DNA of 47,054 nt from an uncultured Clostridia bacterium (GCA_959602045.1 CAUGRT010000020.1:1-47054); one strand, 5' to 3'. Positions 35,460 to 45,833 are shown, counted from the first letter of the stretch. The notes: generated by a model from the sequence alone, not told the origin. Numbers and translations: made by a program.

Positions 35460-37457
35460 CTATTGGTATACTCGTACATTTTCGGTAATGTGAATTTCTC
35501 CGTTGTCCCAAACAACCTTTTTCCCCATCTCTCCGCAAAGGTCGCGCAAGGGCACATACATAATATTGTTGATAATCACCGGCTTCTCACTCCACTGCTT
35601 TTTCCGGTTCCCTACCGTATAGAACGCATCGCCGGCAACAAAGCTGATTGTATCGCCTGCACTGTCAATGACGGTGCTGCTGTCATCATAATTCCAGATA
35701 ATTTCAGCGTCCAGTGCAGAACATAATGCTCTGACCGGAATCATTGAAATATTGTTGACTACAATCGGCACTGCTTTTTCATCTCTCTCATCAATAACCA
35801 CTTCTTCTCCATGAAGCTTTATTTTATTCTCGCCGATTTTCAGATGAATCTCCTGATCCTTTGCCATCCGCAGCGCATCCGCATCGGCATAGGATACCCC
35901 TTTACCGCCGTAAGCGCCGATATTGGGAGCTTCAGTTTCGGAAATCGGATTTCCAAAATAATCACGCCCTCCGTTATCCGCTACCACAACACCGGAATTT
36001 AACGCCGGAGAATCCTCAAAAAGCCGATACCCCGAAACACTGTCCAAACCGGTCTTGCCGCTTCCTGCCGCAACAAACAGCGGATTCTTGCCTATAATCG
36101 CCGATTCTTCGTCGATCGTCAGTGTTTTCTTGGAATTGCCGAAATAATATAAATTATTGCTGCGCTTTACATTGAGCGGATAAGTGCATGGGATTTCCGA
36201 AATCTCATCCGATTCCGCATAGAAAATATTATTATAAACCTCCATATACCGCGGAAGCCCCAGCATCAGAATATATTTTAGTCCCCATTCCTTCGAATAC
36301 ATGGTGTTGTTATAAATTTTTCCCGTAATGTTCCAAAGCGACGAGGGCGACTGCGGAAAATGCGCACTGGCGATGAACCACTGATGATCGTTCTGGCTGA
36401 TATTATAGCGCACAATAAAATCTTCATTCCGATAATTTACCAAAAGCATAAATCCGCCATCGTTGTCATGGCTATAGTTATATTCCATGGTAATATTTTT
36501 ATTGTCCCCGTCAATATCAAATCCGCAGCCGTCATGCGTTGTATGCCAGAGATAGGATTCATTGAAACGGAAAGTCAGATTTTGGGAATGCATGCCCCAG
36601 ATTCCGACATTTGCGGAGGGGCTGCCGTTCAGACTCATCATATTGGTATCATAAGCAACATTATGTTCAATGATACCGCCATCCACTCCCATCACAATAA
36701 TTCCATCGCCCCAAATATCGTGAAGCGTGTTATTTTGTATCGTGACATTGCGCGAATACCCGTTTTCCGCCAAAGCAAGCGGAGAATTCCAGTTTGACGC
36801 AACCGTCAGTCCGGTACGTCTGACACTGTAAATCTCGCAGTCCTCAATCAGAACACCGTCAATATAAGTGTCGTTCTTTTTAGTCACTTCCGCTCTTACA
36901 CTGATTCCTGCATGCCAATGCGAGTCATTCATTTGCTTGACCGCGCTGTTGGTGATTCCGCCCATTACATCATGAACGGTAACATTTTGAATGGTGATTC
37001 CATACCCGATCATATCTTCAAAATATACCGAAAGACCCGAACGCCATGCGGCTTCTTCCGCCATGTTCGTCACCTCAATATCCCGTATCGTCCAATAGCT
37101 TTGATTAAACAGCGAAACCGCGCCGCCGTAGTAAAGTCCCTCGACTCCCCCGGCGTTAATCAACGGCTTTGCCCCCTCGCCGTAGCTTCCGAGCGTAATC
37201 GGCAAATCCTTTGCACCTGCACCTTTGGGTGTCAGTGCCTCATTCCAGATTCCGCCGCACTCCAAAAGCAGCTCATCTCCCGGTTCAAGGACTACGGAAG
37301 AAGCCTTTTTCAGGCTTCTCCACGCTTTTTCCTCACTCATTCCATTATTGCTGTCATCACCGCTGTTTGAAACATAATAGGTTGCGGCATGGCAGGTAAT
37401 CATCATGCTGAACAGCATGATCGCCGTAAGGGACACTAAATACATTAATTTCTTCAT
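35460..37457 (-). CDS. Secreted beta-helix protein with copper-amine-oxidase-like stalk
   Basis: A 665-aa exported protein. The signal peptide (LMYLVSLTAIMLFSMMITCHA) is followed by a beta-helix domain to about residue 530, opening TYYVSNSGDDSNNGMSEE and closing NIGAYGGKG. Residues about 540-665 are a pair of copper-amine-oxidase N-terminal-like units (ISMIPVRALCSALDAEIIWN and IMYVPLRDLCGEMGKKVVWD split over two), which in Bacillota secreted proteins act as wall-associated stalks rather than enzymes. The catalytic type of the helix is unknown; it resembles the protein at 32.9-34.4 kb. The start follows AAGGAGAG and sits 10 bp after the end of the broken SLH gene, so the two share a message. 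Its stop codon is TAG. Confidence 0.85.
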   Translation of the reverse strand: MKKLMYLVSLTAIMLFSMMITCHAATYYVSNSGDDSNNGMSEEKAWRSLKKASSVVLEPGDELLLECGGIWNEALTPKGAGAKDLPITLGSYGEGAKPLINAGGVEGLYYGGAVSLFNQSYWTIRDIEVTNMAEEAAWRSGLSVYFEDMIGYGITIQNVTVHDVMGGITNSAVKQMNDSHWHAGISVRAEVTKKNDTYIDGVLIEDCEIYSVRRTGLTVASNWNSPLALAENGYSRNVTIQNNTLHDIWGDGIIVMGVDGGIIEHNVAYDTNMMSLNGSPSANVGIWGMHSQNLTFRFNESYLWHTTHDGCGFDIDGDNKNITMEYNYSHDNDGGFMLLVNYRNEDFIVRYNISQNDHQWFIASAHFPQSPSSLWNITGKIYNNTMYSKEWGLKYILMLGLPRYMEVYNNIFYAESDEISEIPCTYPLNVKRSNNLYYFGNSKKTLTIDEESAIIGKNPLFVAAGSGKTGLDSVSGYRLFEDSPALNSGVVVADNGGRDYFGNPISETEAPNIGAYGGKGVSYADADALRMAKDQEIHLKIGENKIKLHGEEVVIDERDEKAVPIVVNNISMIPVRALCSALDAEIIWNYDDSSTVIDSAGDTISFVAGDAFYTVGNRKKQWSEKPVIINNIMYVPLRDLCGEMGKKVVWDNGEIHITENVRVYQ

Positions 37458-37467
37458 ACCGCTCTCC

Positions 37468-38652
37468 TTAATCCACATAGACAATGACCTCTCTGGTGTT
37501 CCCGTGACAGGTTCTGATCGCAATTTCTCTGCCGCTGATTAAATCTGCCGTTGTACCGGTCGTCAGCGTTTTTAAGGCCTGGGAATACACATAAACTCTC
37601 TGTGGAGTTCCGATAACGCTTTGATGAATCCCATCGGTAATCCGAAGCGCTTTTCCCATACTGTCCACCTTAGCATAGCAGCAGCTGATATTATCAAACA
37701 CAAAATTCCAGCTTGATAAATCATTGTATTGATCGGATGCCTCCTGCATACGCGTAGTGTATTTTAAATCCGAAATCTCGCCATTGGGATTAAAATACGT
37801 CATAAACGTGTCCCCGGCTTCAATGTCGTTTGTATAACCATAGCCTTGCTTTACTGCGTCCAGATCAACATCCTCTGCAATCGGATAGCTTGTAAGCACA
37901 CCGCTTTCATATCCGTTCAGCATATTCACTGTCTGGTTATCCTCGTCGATTTCCTCCGTAATGCTTTTTACAACGAATAAAGGCGACTCATTTCCGTTTT
38001 TCAGCTTACCGGTCGAAACCGCCTCCACAACAATAATTTCCGGGAAATTATACTCATCGGCATTATATGCCTTATAGTGGAAGGTCTGACCGTTACTGAA
38101 TGATGCATAGCTGCCGATACTGTATTTTTTCTCATTTTTAATATTCTCGGCATTCGGCACAAACATCACCGGTGTATCCTTTGCGATACGCAGCGCCAAT
38201 CCGAATTGATAGCCGTTATCGCGATACCATACGTCCGCGTCACGGAACAGCCAGAAGCTGTCGCTCCCTTTCAGACTGTCGCTGTTCTGATTCTCTGTAT
38301 CTGCGGTTTCCAGTACATTCAGTACCCCCTCCGAGGATATCTTAAAGCGTACCAGCTGCGGCGAAAGCGAAAGTACTGCATCCGGATTTTTTGTCTTGCT
38401 GCCGTTATAAGTGATCTGCTCTGCGAACTCATATTCCTCAATCTTTCCGGTGTCCGCATACAGCTTAATATGATATCTGCCCTCGTTATCATCCTGCCAT
38501 GCATGAATCAGATACCCGAAATGCCGGCTTGAAGAAGCTACAGAGCTTGTGCCGATAATATTTCCGAAAGCATCCACCGTAAAGGTTCCCGTCATACCGA
38601 CGGTAATCCCCTGCAAGCCTTTTCTCTTATAATAACTGTCAAGCGACACCAC
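37468..38652 (-). pseudogene. Broken SLH/LamG gene, 3' part after the in-frame TAG
   Basis: This stretch continues in the same frame as the fragment ending at 38662: reading on past the TAG gives YYRVVSLDSYYKRKG without any other stop to 37468. The GTG that opens the separate reading has no ribosome site. The 394 residues are beta-rich and match the C-terminal half of the intact 908-aa SLH protein at 3.3-6.1 kb in layout. Without read-through this part would not be made. It is immediately followed by the beta-helix gene. Confidence 0.75.
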
Positions 38653-38661
38653 GCGGTAATA

Positions 38662-40635
38662 CTACGTACCGTCAATTGAAATATATTCGTCTTGCAGTCT
38701 GTCCACGCTGCCCTCAATCTCGGTTCCGTCTGCCAATATGTCCACACGCTTTCCATCCTGTGAAACCGCCATCAGAATAAACTGATCCTTTTGCAGACTT
38801 TCCAACGCAAAATGCTGATATAAACCTGTCGTGATAAACTCCGTATCGCCGAAATTATAGGCGGTATCTTCATATTCATCATACACAAGCTTCTTATCAA
38901 TGTCAAGTCCCTGCACCTTAATCGGCTTGTAGTCCATGACAAAAGCAATATCATAGTTTCCGTCCGCATCCCGGTCAACCAACCGAACATAACCAATCTC
39001 CGGTATAAGGTTCTCCGTTGTATATCCAAAAAGATAGGAACCGTTATAAACCACCTTTAAATCCGTTGTCAGCTTGGCATTTTTAATCTTGGACTGATCC
39101 GTATAATTCAGTTTCTTTCCGTCAACGGAAACAAGATCATGCGCCGAAATCGTAAGCTCTGTGCTTTTTTTGCGGTTAAATGCATAAATCAAGGTTTTAT
39201 CGTTCGCTTCGGGCGCATAAAGATAGGCACGGATTTTCATACCGTTATATCTTGCCAGATTGCTGTCATAGCTGTTGACAACCGTATTCCCGATCAACGC
39301 TTCGTTTTTGCTCAAAGTCTTGGTTTCGGATAACTCAGCGCCGTAAACGCCGTTCAGATAATCCTCTCCCGAATACACATCAAACCGATAATTTAACAGC
39401 GTTACTCCGTTGCTTTCTGAATACTCAGGCTGATTTTTTTCCAATCCCTCTACCTGAAATACATCGGTAAGCAGCGTATTGTAACACAGCATAATCGCAT
39501 CGCTCAACGAAAGCTCTCCGGAGGTGCTTTGCAAGCCCTTGAATAAGCCGATTTGGGTTGCTTTTTGCAGCCACCAGCTTTCATCCTGATTACTTCCCAC
39601 TTTTCCATAGCCTAACAGCGTCATCATCAGTCTTGCTCCAAACGCTCCCGAAACAGCGTCCTGCGCACCCAGACGATCTTCGTTTCCGTCGATCAATCCC
39701 TGCTCGACCGCATACTGAACATATCCGGCATATCGGCTGTTTGCTGCGACATCGGAAAAATACGCTTTTGTTGCCTTTTTCGCTGCCGCGCTTTGATTCA
39801 TCATTCCGCATACCAGATACAAAAACTCTTCTTTTGTGATTTTTCGGTCAACATCCGCGCCATTTTCCACTGCCAGAATTTTCAGCGTATATAATAGCCC
39901 TGCCGCCTCACGAATGGATTCGGGAAGATTTTCAACCGACATTTCCGTTTCCTCGATCAACTCGTTTCCGTTGGAATAGCCTCTGCCTTTGATTTCCCGA
40001 AGCTCCTCCAATGTCCGCGCCATTCTGAACTCATCCGCATAGGCAGCGCTTGTGCTGTTATGCCATTCGTTACCGATCAGAACATATTCCGGATTTTCAT
40101 CTTTGGCTTCAAGCTCCGCCACTTTATTGCCGTCAATATATAAATCCACAAAACCGACACGCGACATGTCAATAATAAATTCATGCCATCCGGTCGTTCG
40201 GGTAACACCGGCGTCTGTCCATGTATTTCCCACAGCATATGCATAGTTCTCCACTCTGGACTTTCCGGAGGTATTTAATCCCAACCGATAAGAGCCGACC
40301 GACATCATCGCGGTAATGCTTGTCTTGTCCGCGTCATCATAAATCATCACACGAAACGCCCGATTGCTGCCGGCAGCCGTATACGCTTCGTTCTTGCCGA
40401 TAATTTTCAAACTCCCTGTTCCGGAATAAGAAAATTCACCGTCTGTCGCTTCCCCGATGGATGAATCCTGTGGATTGCCCGGCTTAAAAATTCCCGGCCA
40501 TACCTCAAAATCCTCCGATACGGTATTGCCTGTCGCATCCAGTCGGTTTTCTTTTTTCATCATTTTATAAATAAGCGCCGCAGCCGCCATTTTGGGTATA
40601 TACATATTTGTCTGTGTTTCCGTAAGCACCGGCAA
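38662..40635 (-). pseudogene. Broken SLH/LamG gene, middle part with SLH repeats
   Basis: 657 residues open from a TTG with no ribosome site, overlapping the preceding fragment by 71 bp in another frame. It contains a LamG-like sandwich (about 45-215, VSEDFEVWPGIF to DEFRMARTLEEL), SLH repeats (about 240-375, YFSDVAANSRYAGYVQYAVEQG) and the start of the beta-rich region shared with the 908-aa SLH protein, including VYNGSYLFG and VDRDADGNYD. It ends at a TAG within SIDGT[TAG]YYRV, where relatives would carry Lys or Gln. The domains are continuous with those before and after, which supports one ancestral gene. Confidence 0.75.
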
Positions 40636-42406
40636 TCAGATTATCATTGACTTTTACGCCCAAAAAGGCTGAATTGTCATTTCTGGAATCCCAGAAATAC
40701 AGACTGATTCTTGAATTTTTAGGAACTGCGCGCCGAATACTCTGATTATCCCCCGTCACGCTTTCCTCACCGTTGGAGGCTTTTACGGACGCACCCCAAA
40801 ATATCGCAGACTTTGTTTCCGTTCCGCCGATATTCAGATCGTCTACGGTGTTACTCAAAAAGCTGCCGATTGCAGGTTTTTTTGCGCTCTCCCAATCCGA
40901 TGTAATTCCATTCCCGAAGTCCTCGGAAAAGTACAATCCGTATTTATCCGAATCATACTGCGTTACCTTGATTAGCGCTTTGTCATATTGATTTCGGATT
41001 GCCGTCTTATCCGTATACGGCTTTCCGGCTTCAATGATTTTTACCAATTCGGTACGGTCACACGCCGGAAGCTTTTGAAAAACTCCGCCTGCCGTACCGC
41101 CCAAAACTCCTGCCAGACTCTCCTCCGTCACTTGGGAGTTGTTGAACCGATCCATAAAATCCGATTCCGGTTTGGCTTCTCCGATTGAAATATTATCGAT
41201 CTCCAAAATGCTGTATGACCCAAAATTAAAAATTGTTCCCACCGTCAGCTTTGTCATCGTGCTGTTAAAGCTCGCCGCAAGACTGCCGTTTACATAGCAT
41301 TTCACCTTGCCGCTCTCGGTTCCGTCAAGCACAATTTTATTCCATTTATCGGTTGTGAAAGACGCGCTTGTTTTGCTTTTAGCGTCATTATTCACAATCG
41401 TATGGCAAGCTATTCCGGTATTTTTCAATCCGATACTGTTGCTCCCGTCAAAGGTTACACTGAAGGACAGCGCATTGTTGTTTATAACGCGCATATACAA
41501 TGTTACAATGGATTGTGGATTTGCAATCTCACGTTCTATGTAATTTGCTTTTTTTGTTTGCAGTGAACCGCCGAATGCTGCAAAAGAATATTGTTCATCG
41601 GTAATCTCCAACCCCTGACGAACATTTCCCAATACTTTCCCGTTGCCGATGGCATTACTTGCAAGATTGGTTGCAGTCCACGACTCGTCCGCACCGCCGT
41701 TAAAGTCCTCGACAAAGACCTGATTATACACTGACGTATCAACTCTGGTTGCCGCCTCTAAGGCAGACTGATAACCGCTTACTACATCAGCATAGGTTGA
41801 AAACGGCTTTGCTGCCAACAGTCTTTCTTTAATGTTTACCGTATCACAATCCGGCAAGCTTGTATAGACACTTGCTTTTCCTGCATGCTCCAGATAAGCG
41901 GTCAATGCCGTTTCCATCGCATCGCTGTCTGCCGCCGCATTCATATCCGCCAGGATCACCGCTTCTTCCTCGGTTTCCTCGGACGCTGCCATTACGCTAT
42001 AGTTGACATCACTGATCGTCATATCCGCGTCCGTCCCCGAAAGCGTTACCACCGGAACAGAGCTGCAAGCTACTGAATGAATCACGGTGTCATTCACGGT
42101 CAGCATCGCGCTTTTTCCGGTATAAATAACCGAAAATTCATTCTCGCCCTGAACCGCATCCGCCTGATACAACGTCGTTTCCCGGGTTCCGTCCGTTACG
42201 GTCAGCGCCAGACTTTCACAGCTTTGAACCCCGGCTGTCATTGTAAATTCCACTGCCCTTCCGTTTGCCGCAGCCGCCAGACCGTCTAAAATATCCTCAC
42301 GGGTTTTTAATGAAAAGTCATTCTCTGTATTGATTTCCGCACCATTGTCGGATAAAACCACTCCGCTGTCCGTACTACTGTAAAACCTCGGGATTAACAC
42401 TGCCAT
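40565..42406 (-). pseudogene. Broken SLH/LamG gene, N-terminal LamG part
   Basis: 613 residues with a complete LamG-like sandwich (about 230-410, VFVEDFNGGADESW to EIDNISIGEA), helical linkers built on a repeated theme (LPDCDTVNIKERLLAAKPF and LPACDRTELVKIIEAGKPY), and a second LamG-like sandwich that begins YFSEDFGNGITSDW but stops half way at TAA. The first codon lies inside the leader fragment in another frame, and no ribosome site precedes it. Loss of the second half of the second sandwich suggests a deletion that also changed the frame. Confidence 0.75.
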
Positions 42407-42548
42407 AGCTCAAACCCGTATAGACGTCGGTTACGCGAAAATCTCTGACTGTGCTTTCCGCAGCATTTGCCGGTAAGGCATAAAGCGTTGTTCCCAACAT
42501 GGATACCGCGCCGATCAGCGCCGCGCATTTTTTTACCTCTTTTTTCAT
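42375..42548 (-). pseudogene. Broken SLH/LamG gene, signal-peptide leader
   Basis: From an ATG with AAAGGTGG eight bases upstream, 57 codons encode a typical signal peptide (KKCAALIGAVSMLGTTLYALPANAAES) and a short mature start, then stop at TAG (NPEVLQ). The continuation is found one base out of frame in the 613-codon fragment. The good start and leader show that translation of the large gene began here. The gap to the permease gene upstream is 22 bp. Confidence 0.75.
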
Positions 42549-42570
42549 CCTAAATTCCACCTTTCTTTTT

Positions 42571-43470
42571 TTATCCTTTCACTCCGCTGAAGCTTACGCC
42601 GTTCATCATCTGTTTTTGGAAAATCAAAAACATCAAAATCGGAGGGAGAATACTGAAAAACAGTACCATCATATATTCATCCAGCAAAATCCCCTGACCG
42701 CTGGTTTTTAATTCATAAATCTTAACCGCAACCGGATACATCTCCTTATCCTGCAAAAGCAAATACGGAAACAGGAAGTTCCCCCACGATCCCGTAAAAT
42801 CCAGAATCGCCACTACCATAATGATCGGCAGTGAAAGCGGCAGAATGATTTTTGAAAAAATCCCCAGATTGGAGCAGCTGTCAATCTGGGCTGCCTCTAC
42901 ATATTCCTTTGAAATACTGTCAAACGCACTCTTGAACAGCAGCATATTAAAGCAATTCACACCTGCCATCAGCCACATCGGCAGATACGAATTAACCAAT
43001 GAAATATGAAAAATCGGCAAGTCCAAAAATGTTTTAAACAGCGGTACCATGCTGACCGTTGCCGGCACCATCATCGTCCAGAAAACAGCGATCTGTACCG
43101 CCTTGATTCCCTTTGGGCGCAGTCTTGACAGAACATATCCCGCCAAACCGCTTAGCACAATATCAAACACAATATCTCCGCCGCAGAGTAAAAAGCTGTT
43201 TTTGTAGTATTTCACAAAATTCACTTTTTTCCATACACGCGCTATTTTCGTAATATCAAAGTTTGCCGGAAACAACGTCGGCGGAGTCTGATAAATTTCC
43301 TTAACCGATTTAAACGAGGTCATCACCAACCACAGTACCGGCAGCAGGCAAATCAGCGAAATTATAATCAAAATAGTCAGATTGATGAAATAAATCGCTT
43401 TCATGCCCGTTCCCTTTAATTCAATCGGCATAATTGCGCCTTTTTCTTTTTTTGTCCATTTTTTTAACAT
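42571..43470 (-). CDS. Carbohydrate ABC transporter permease, MalG type
   Basis: A 299-aa membrane protein. After a short basic N-terminus the first helix reads INLTILIIISLICLLPVLWLVMTSFK; the ATPase-contact loop is EYVEAAQIDSCSNLGIFSKI followed by LPLSLPI; the end is QKQMMNGVSFSGVKG, as in MalG-like permeases. The frame is intact. GGGGGAAG precedes the ATG by four bases; an internal ATG at residue 14 is possible but less well placed. It pairs with the MalF-type gene 11 bp upstream, whose 5' end is damaged, so this transporter may not assemble. Confidence 0.93.
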   Translation of the reverse strand: MLKKWTKKEKGAIMPIELKGTGMKAIYFINLTILIIISLICLLPVLWLVMTSFKSVKEIYQTPPTLFPANFDITKIARVWKKVNFVKYYKNSFLLCGGDIVFDIVLSGLAGYVLSRLRPKGIKAVQIAVFWTMMVPATVSMVPLFKTFLDLPIFHISLVNSYLPMWLMAGVNCFNMLLFKSAFDSISKEYVEAAQIDSCSNLGIFSKIILPLSLPIIMVVAILDFTGSWGNFLFPYLLLQDKEMYPVAVKIYELKTSGQGILLDEYMMVLFFSILPPILMFLIFQKQMMNGVSFSGVKG

Positions 43471-43481
43471 TCCGCTTCCCC

Positions 43482-44306
43482 CTATTGCTCCAGTTTTCTG
43501 TCAAGCACTATGTAAATCATCATGAAAATCATAATGATAATCCACATCAGCGTGCTAAGCGCGACCGATTCGGACATTCTGAAATATTGGAACGCGTATT
43601 TATAGCTTTGCAGCCCCAAGCTCAGCGACGCATTATCCGGGCCTCCGCCGGTCATTGCCAATGGCTCAATCATAATATTGAGAATTCCCTTAACCTGATT
43701 GACGCCAAACAGCAAGATCATCGGATACATATGCGGAAGTGTGATTTTCAGCGTTCTTCTGAAAAATCCTGCGCCGTCAACCATCGCCGCCTCATAAAGC
43801 TCACGGTTAATCCCCTGCAAGCTGGCAAAATACAAAATCGCCGTAAACCCGAATCCGCGCCAGGTCATGGAAATGACAATCAACGGAATCGTCCAGGCTT
43901 CATTTTGAAGCCACACCTTAGGCGTACCGCCGAATAACGCAATAATCTGATTCAGCAGTCCCGTTTCGTCCGCCATATAGACAAAGTACCAGAGCAAGGA
44001 GGCTGCAATGGTCGGAACAACCTGCGGCAGATATAAGGAGGCTTTGATTAAGGAAGAACAATGCACCGTTTCATTCAGCATAATCGCAACCACCACCGGC
44101 AGCCCCATTCCGATCACCAAAGACCATAAAACATATAAGATCGTATTTTTTAAAGCCTTTGCAAAAAGAACATCCGTAATAACCGTTTTGAAATTTGCCA
44201 AGCCTACCCATTGCGTACCCTCATTATTCATAAACGCCATCTGGATTCCCATAAAAATCGGTCTCCAGCTGACCAAAAGCAGCACCAAAAGCGTAGGAAG
44301 AATCAA
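43482..44306 (-). CDS. Carbohydrate ABC transporter permease, MalF type, with in-frame TGA near the start
   Basis: The open frame encodes at least 274 aa with helices, the contact loop ELYEAAMVDGAGFFRRTLKI and LPHMYPM, and the motif AMTGGGPDNAS, all typical of MalF-type permeases. The first codon of this reading is a TTG inside helix 1. Upstream in the same frame an ATG at 44367-44369 has AAGGGG eight bases before it and encodes MFNKSLKSKV, then TGA (44337-44339), then RFLRDIPSWLLILPT. Relatives have Trp at such a place, so TGG to TGA is the likely change. Without read-through only a shortened protein from a poor start is possible. The gap from the binding-protein gene to the original ATG is 18 bp. 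Confidence 0.85.
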   Translation of the reverse strand: MILPTLLVLLLVSWRPIFMGIQMAFMNNEGTQWVGLANFKTVITDVLFAKALKNTILYVLWSLVIGMGLPVVVAIMLNETVHCSSLIKASLYLPQVVPTIAASLLWYFVYMADETGLLNQIIALFGGTPKVWLQNEAWTIPLIVISMTWRGFGFTAILYFASLQGINRELYEAAMVDGAGFFRRTLKITLPHMYPMILLFGVNQVKGILNIMIEPLAMTGGGPDNASLSLGLQSYKYAFQYFRMSESVALSTLMWIIIMIFMMIYIVLDRKLEQ

Positions 44307-44387
44307 AAGCCATGACGGAATATCTCTTAAAAATCTTCATACCTTACTCTTTAAACTCTTATTGAACATCGAAAAATCCCCTTTTAT

Positions 44388-45797
44388 TTATAACTCTCCT
44401 TCAGCAATCTTATCCAGATAATTGGTTTGGAAATCCTGAGCCGCCTGATGGATCAGCTGCGCCGGATCGGCGCTTTCATCCGTCAATACCGCCTGTATGC
44501 AGGAATCCAGCAAACTGTAAAGCTCCTGACACTTCACCGGCTCTTCCGGCTTAATCGTAATCGTGTCATACTTTTCATAATCCTCAAACAGCTTTCTGTT
44601 GACATTACAATATTCCGTATTCATCCGCTCAATCAGCACCTCGCGCTCCGGCGTGCTCCAGATCGGCATACTCTTAATCCCGATTACATATCCCTTTTCC
44701 CGCGAAAGCTTCATGTTCTTTTCCATTTTTTCCTTAGCCCCCTCTGTTACTCTCGGTGAAGTCCCGATGAAATCCAGCCACTTACCGCAGGCAATCTTCT
44801 GCTCCTCCGTTGCCGTATTGGAAATCATATAAACCGTACCGCCCATTTGCGCCACTCTGCCGGCCGTTCCCTCCGGAACACGGCACTCTGCAAGATTATC
44901 CTTGCTCATACCATAAGTATCAATTAACGGACTTGCAGCGTCTGCCGGTCTGAAATACATCGCCAGCTGATCCGTTGCAAGCTGTGTTTCAAGATCTGTC
45001 ATTGAAATAAACGTATTGGTCGGCAGTACATCATACTTCCATTTTAAATCCTTAATATATTGCAAGGTATCGTAACAAGCCTGTGTGTCAAATTTTGCTG
45101 TCCATTTTCCGTTTTCGTTTGCCATAAACTCCACGCCGTTTGACCATGCTATATTCATAAAGTGCCATCCGCCGCAATTTGCCGTTGTCGGAAGTGCAAA
45201 GGCTGCTTTCCCTGTTTTTTCCTTGATCGTTTGAGCAGTCTCGATTAACTCATCATATGTAGCCGGAAATTTCGGCACACCGTCTGCGGCCACTAAACCT
45301 GCCTGCTTGAACAATTCCACATTACAAACCAAGCCTTGTACATAAAGCTGAATCGGAATCCCGTATAGCTTTCCGTCTTTTTCCACAATCTCCTTTACGT
45401 TCGGATATAATGCGTCTGCCATATCCAGCTCTTTCATCATATCTGTAATATCGGAAGCGTATCCTGCATCAATAATCTTATCCACCTCTGTATAGACGGT
45501 CTGATATAATGTCGGCAGTTGTCCTGTCATTGCTTTCGGTAAAAACGTATCCGTTGCATACTTGTATGTTGATGTTTCGATTTTAATATCCGGATTAGCC
45601 GCTTCAAATTCAGTCTTCTGCTCCTCCATTGTCTTATACTTCTCTGTGTCTTCCTCTGCCGGCCAATTGGCAATTGTAATAACCGTCTTCCCCTCGGATG
45701 CGGTCTGAGTACCGTTCTTGCCGCCACAGCCTGCCGCCATTCCCAGCGTCATTGCCGCTGCCAAAATCACTGCAATTCTTTTTGTCATGTTCATCAT
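44388..45797 (-). CDS. Sugar ABC transporter solute-binding lipoprotein (family 1)
   Basis: A 469-aa lipoprotein and the first gene of region 3. IAVILAAAMTLGMAAGC is a lipoprotein signal with Cys about 24; TVITIANWPAEEDTEKY opens a family 1 solute-binding fold; GKLYGIPIQLYVQGL and VYMISNTATEEQKIACGKWLDFI are typical internal markers. It differs from the region 1 binding protein, being closer to the MalE/UgpB style paired with MalF/MalG permeases. The frame is intact. AAAGGAGAG lies before the first of two ATG codons. Its promoter has direct repeats upstream, probably bound by the PocR-AraC protein encoded next door. The ligand is unknown. Confidence 0.93.
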   Translation of the reverse strand: MMNMTKRIAVILAAAMTLGMAAGCGGKNGTQTASEGKTVITIANWPAEEDTEKYKTMEEQKTEFEAANPDIKIETSTYKYATDTFLPKAMTGQLPTLYQTVYTEVDKIIDAGYASDITDMMKELDMADALYPNVKEIVEKDGKLYGIPIQLYVQGLVCNVELFKQAGLVAADGVPKFPATYDELIETAQTIKEKTGKAAFALPTTANCGGWHFMNIAWSNGVEFMANENGKWTAKFDTQACYDTLQYIKDLKWKYDVLPTNTFISMTDLETQLATDQLAMYFRPADAASPLIDTYGMSKDNLAECRVPEGTAGRVAQMGGTVYMISNTATEEQKIACGKWLDFIGTSPRVTEGAKEKMEKNMKLSREKGYVIGIKSMPIWSTPEREVLIERMNTEYCNVNRKLFEDYEKYDTITIKPEEPVKCQELYSLLDSCIQAVLTDESADPAQLIHQAAQDFQTNYLDKIAEGEL

Positions 45798-45833
45798 GAA
45801 AATCTCTCCTTTCGGTTCGTTGTTTATGTATTC

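Noticed and set aside
32876..37457. Calling the two region 3 beta-helix proteins pectate lyases
   Set aside because: The beta-helix fold is shared by lyases, hydrolases and binding proteins, and I could not identify the lyase calcium site or catalytic residues, so only the fold is claimed.
38662..44339. Genome-wide recoding of TAG or TGA as sense codons
   Set aside because: Several intact genes in the window end in TAG (at 35460 and 31610) or TGA (at 7791 and 14135) at the expected length, so both act as stops here.
44338..44340. ATG at 44340 as start of the first region 3 permease with a one-base frameshift
   Set aside because: The upstream ATG at 44369 has a much better ribosome site and is already in the permease frame, so a single TGA explains the damage without any indel.
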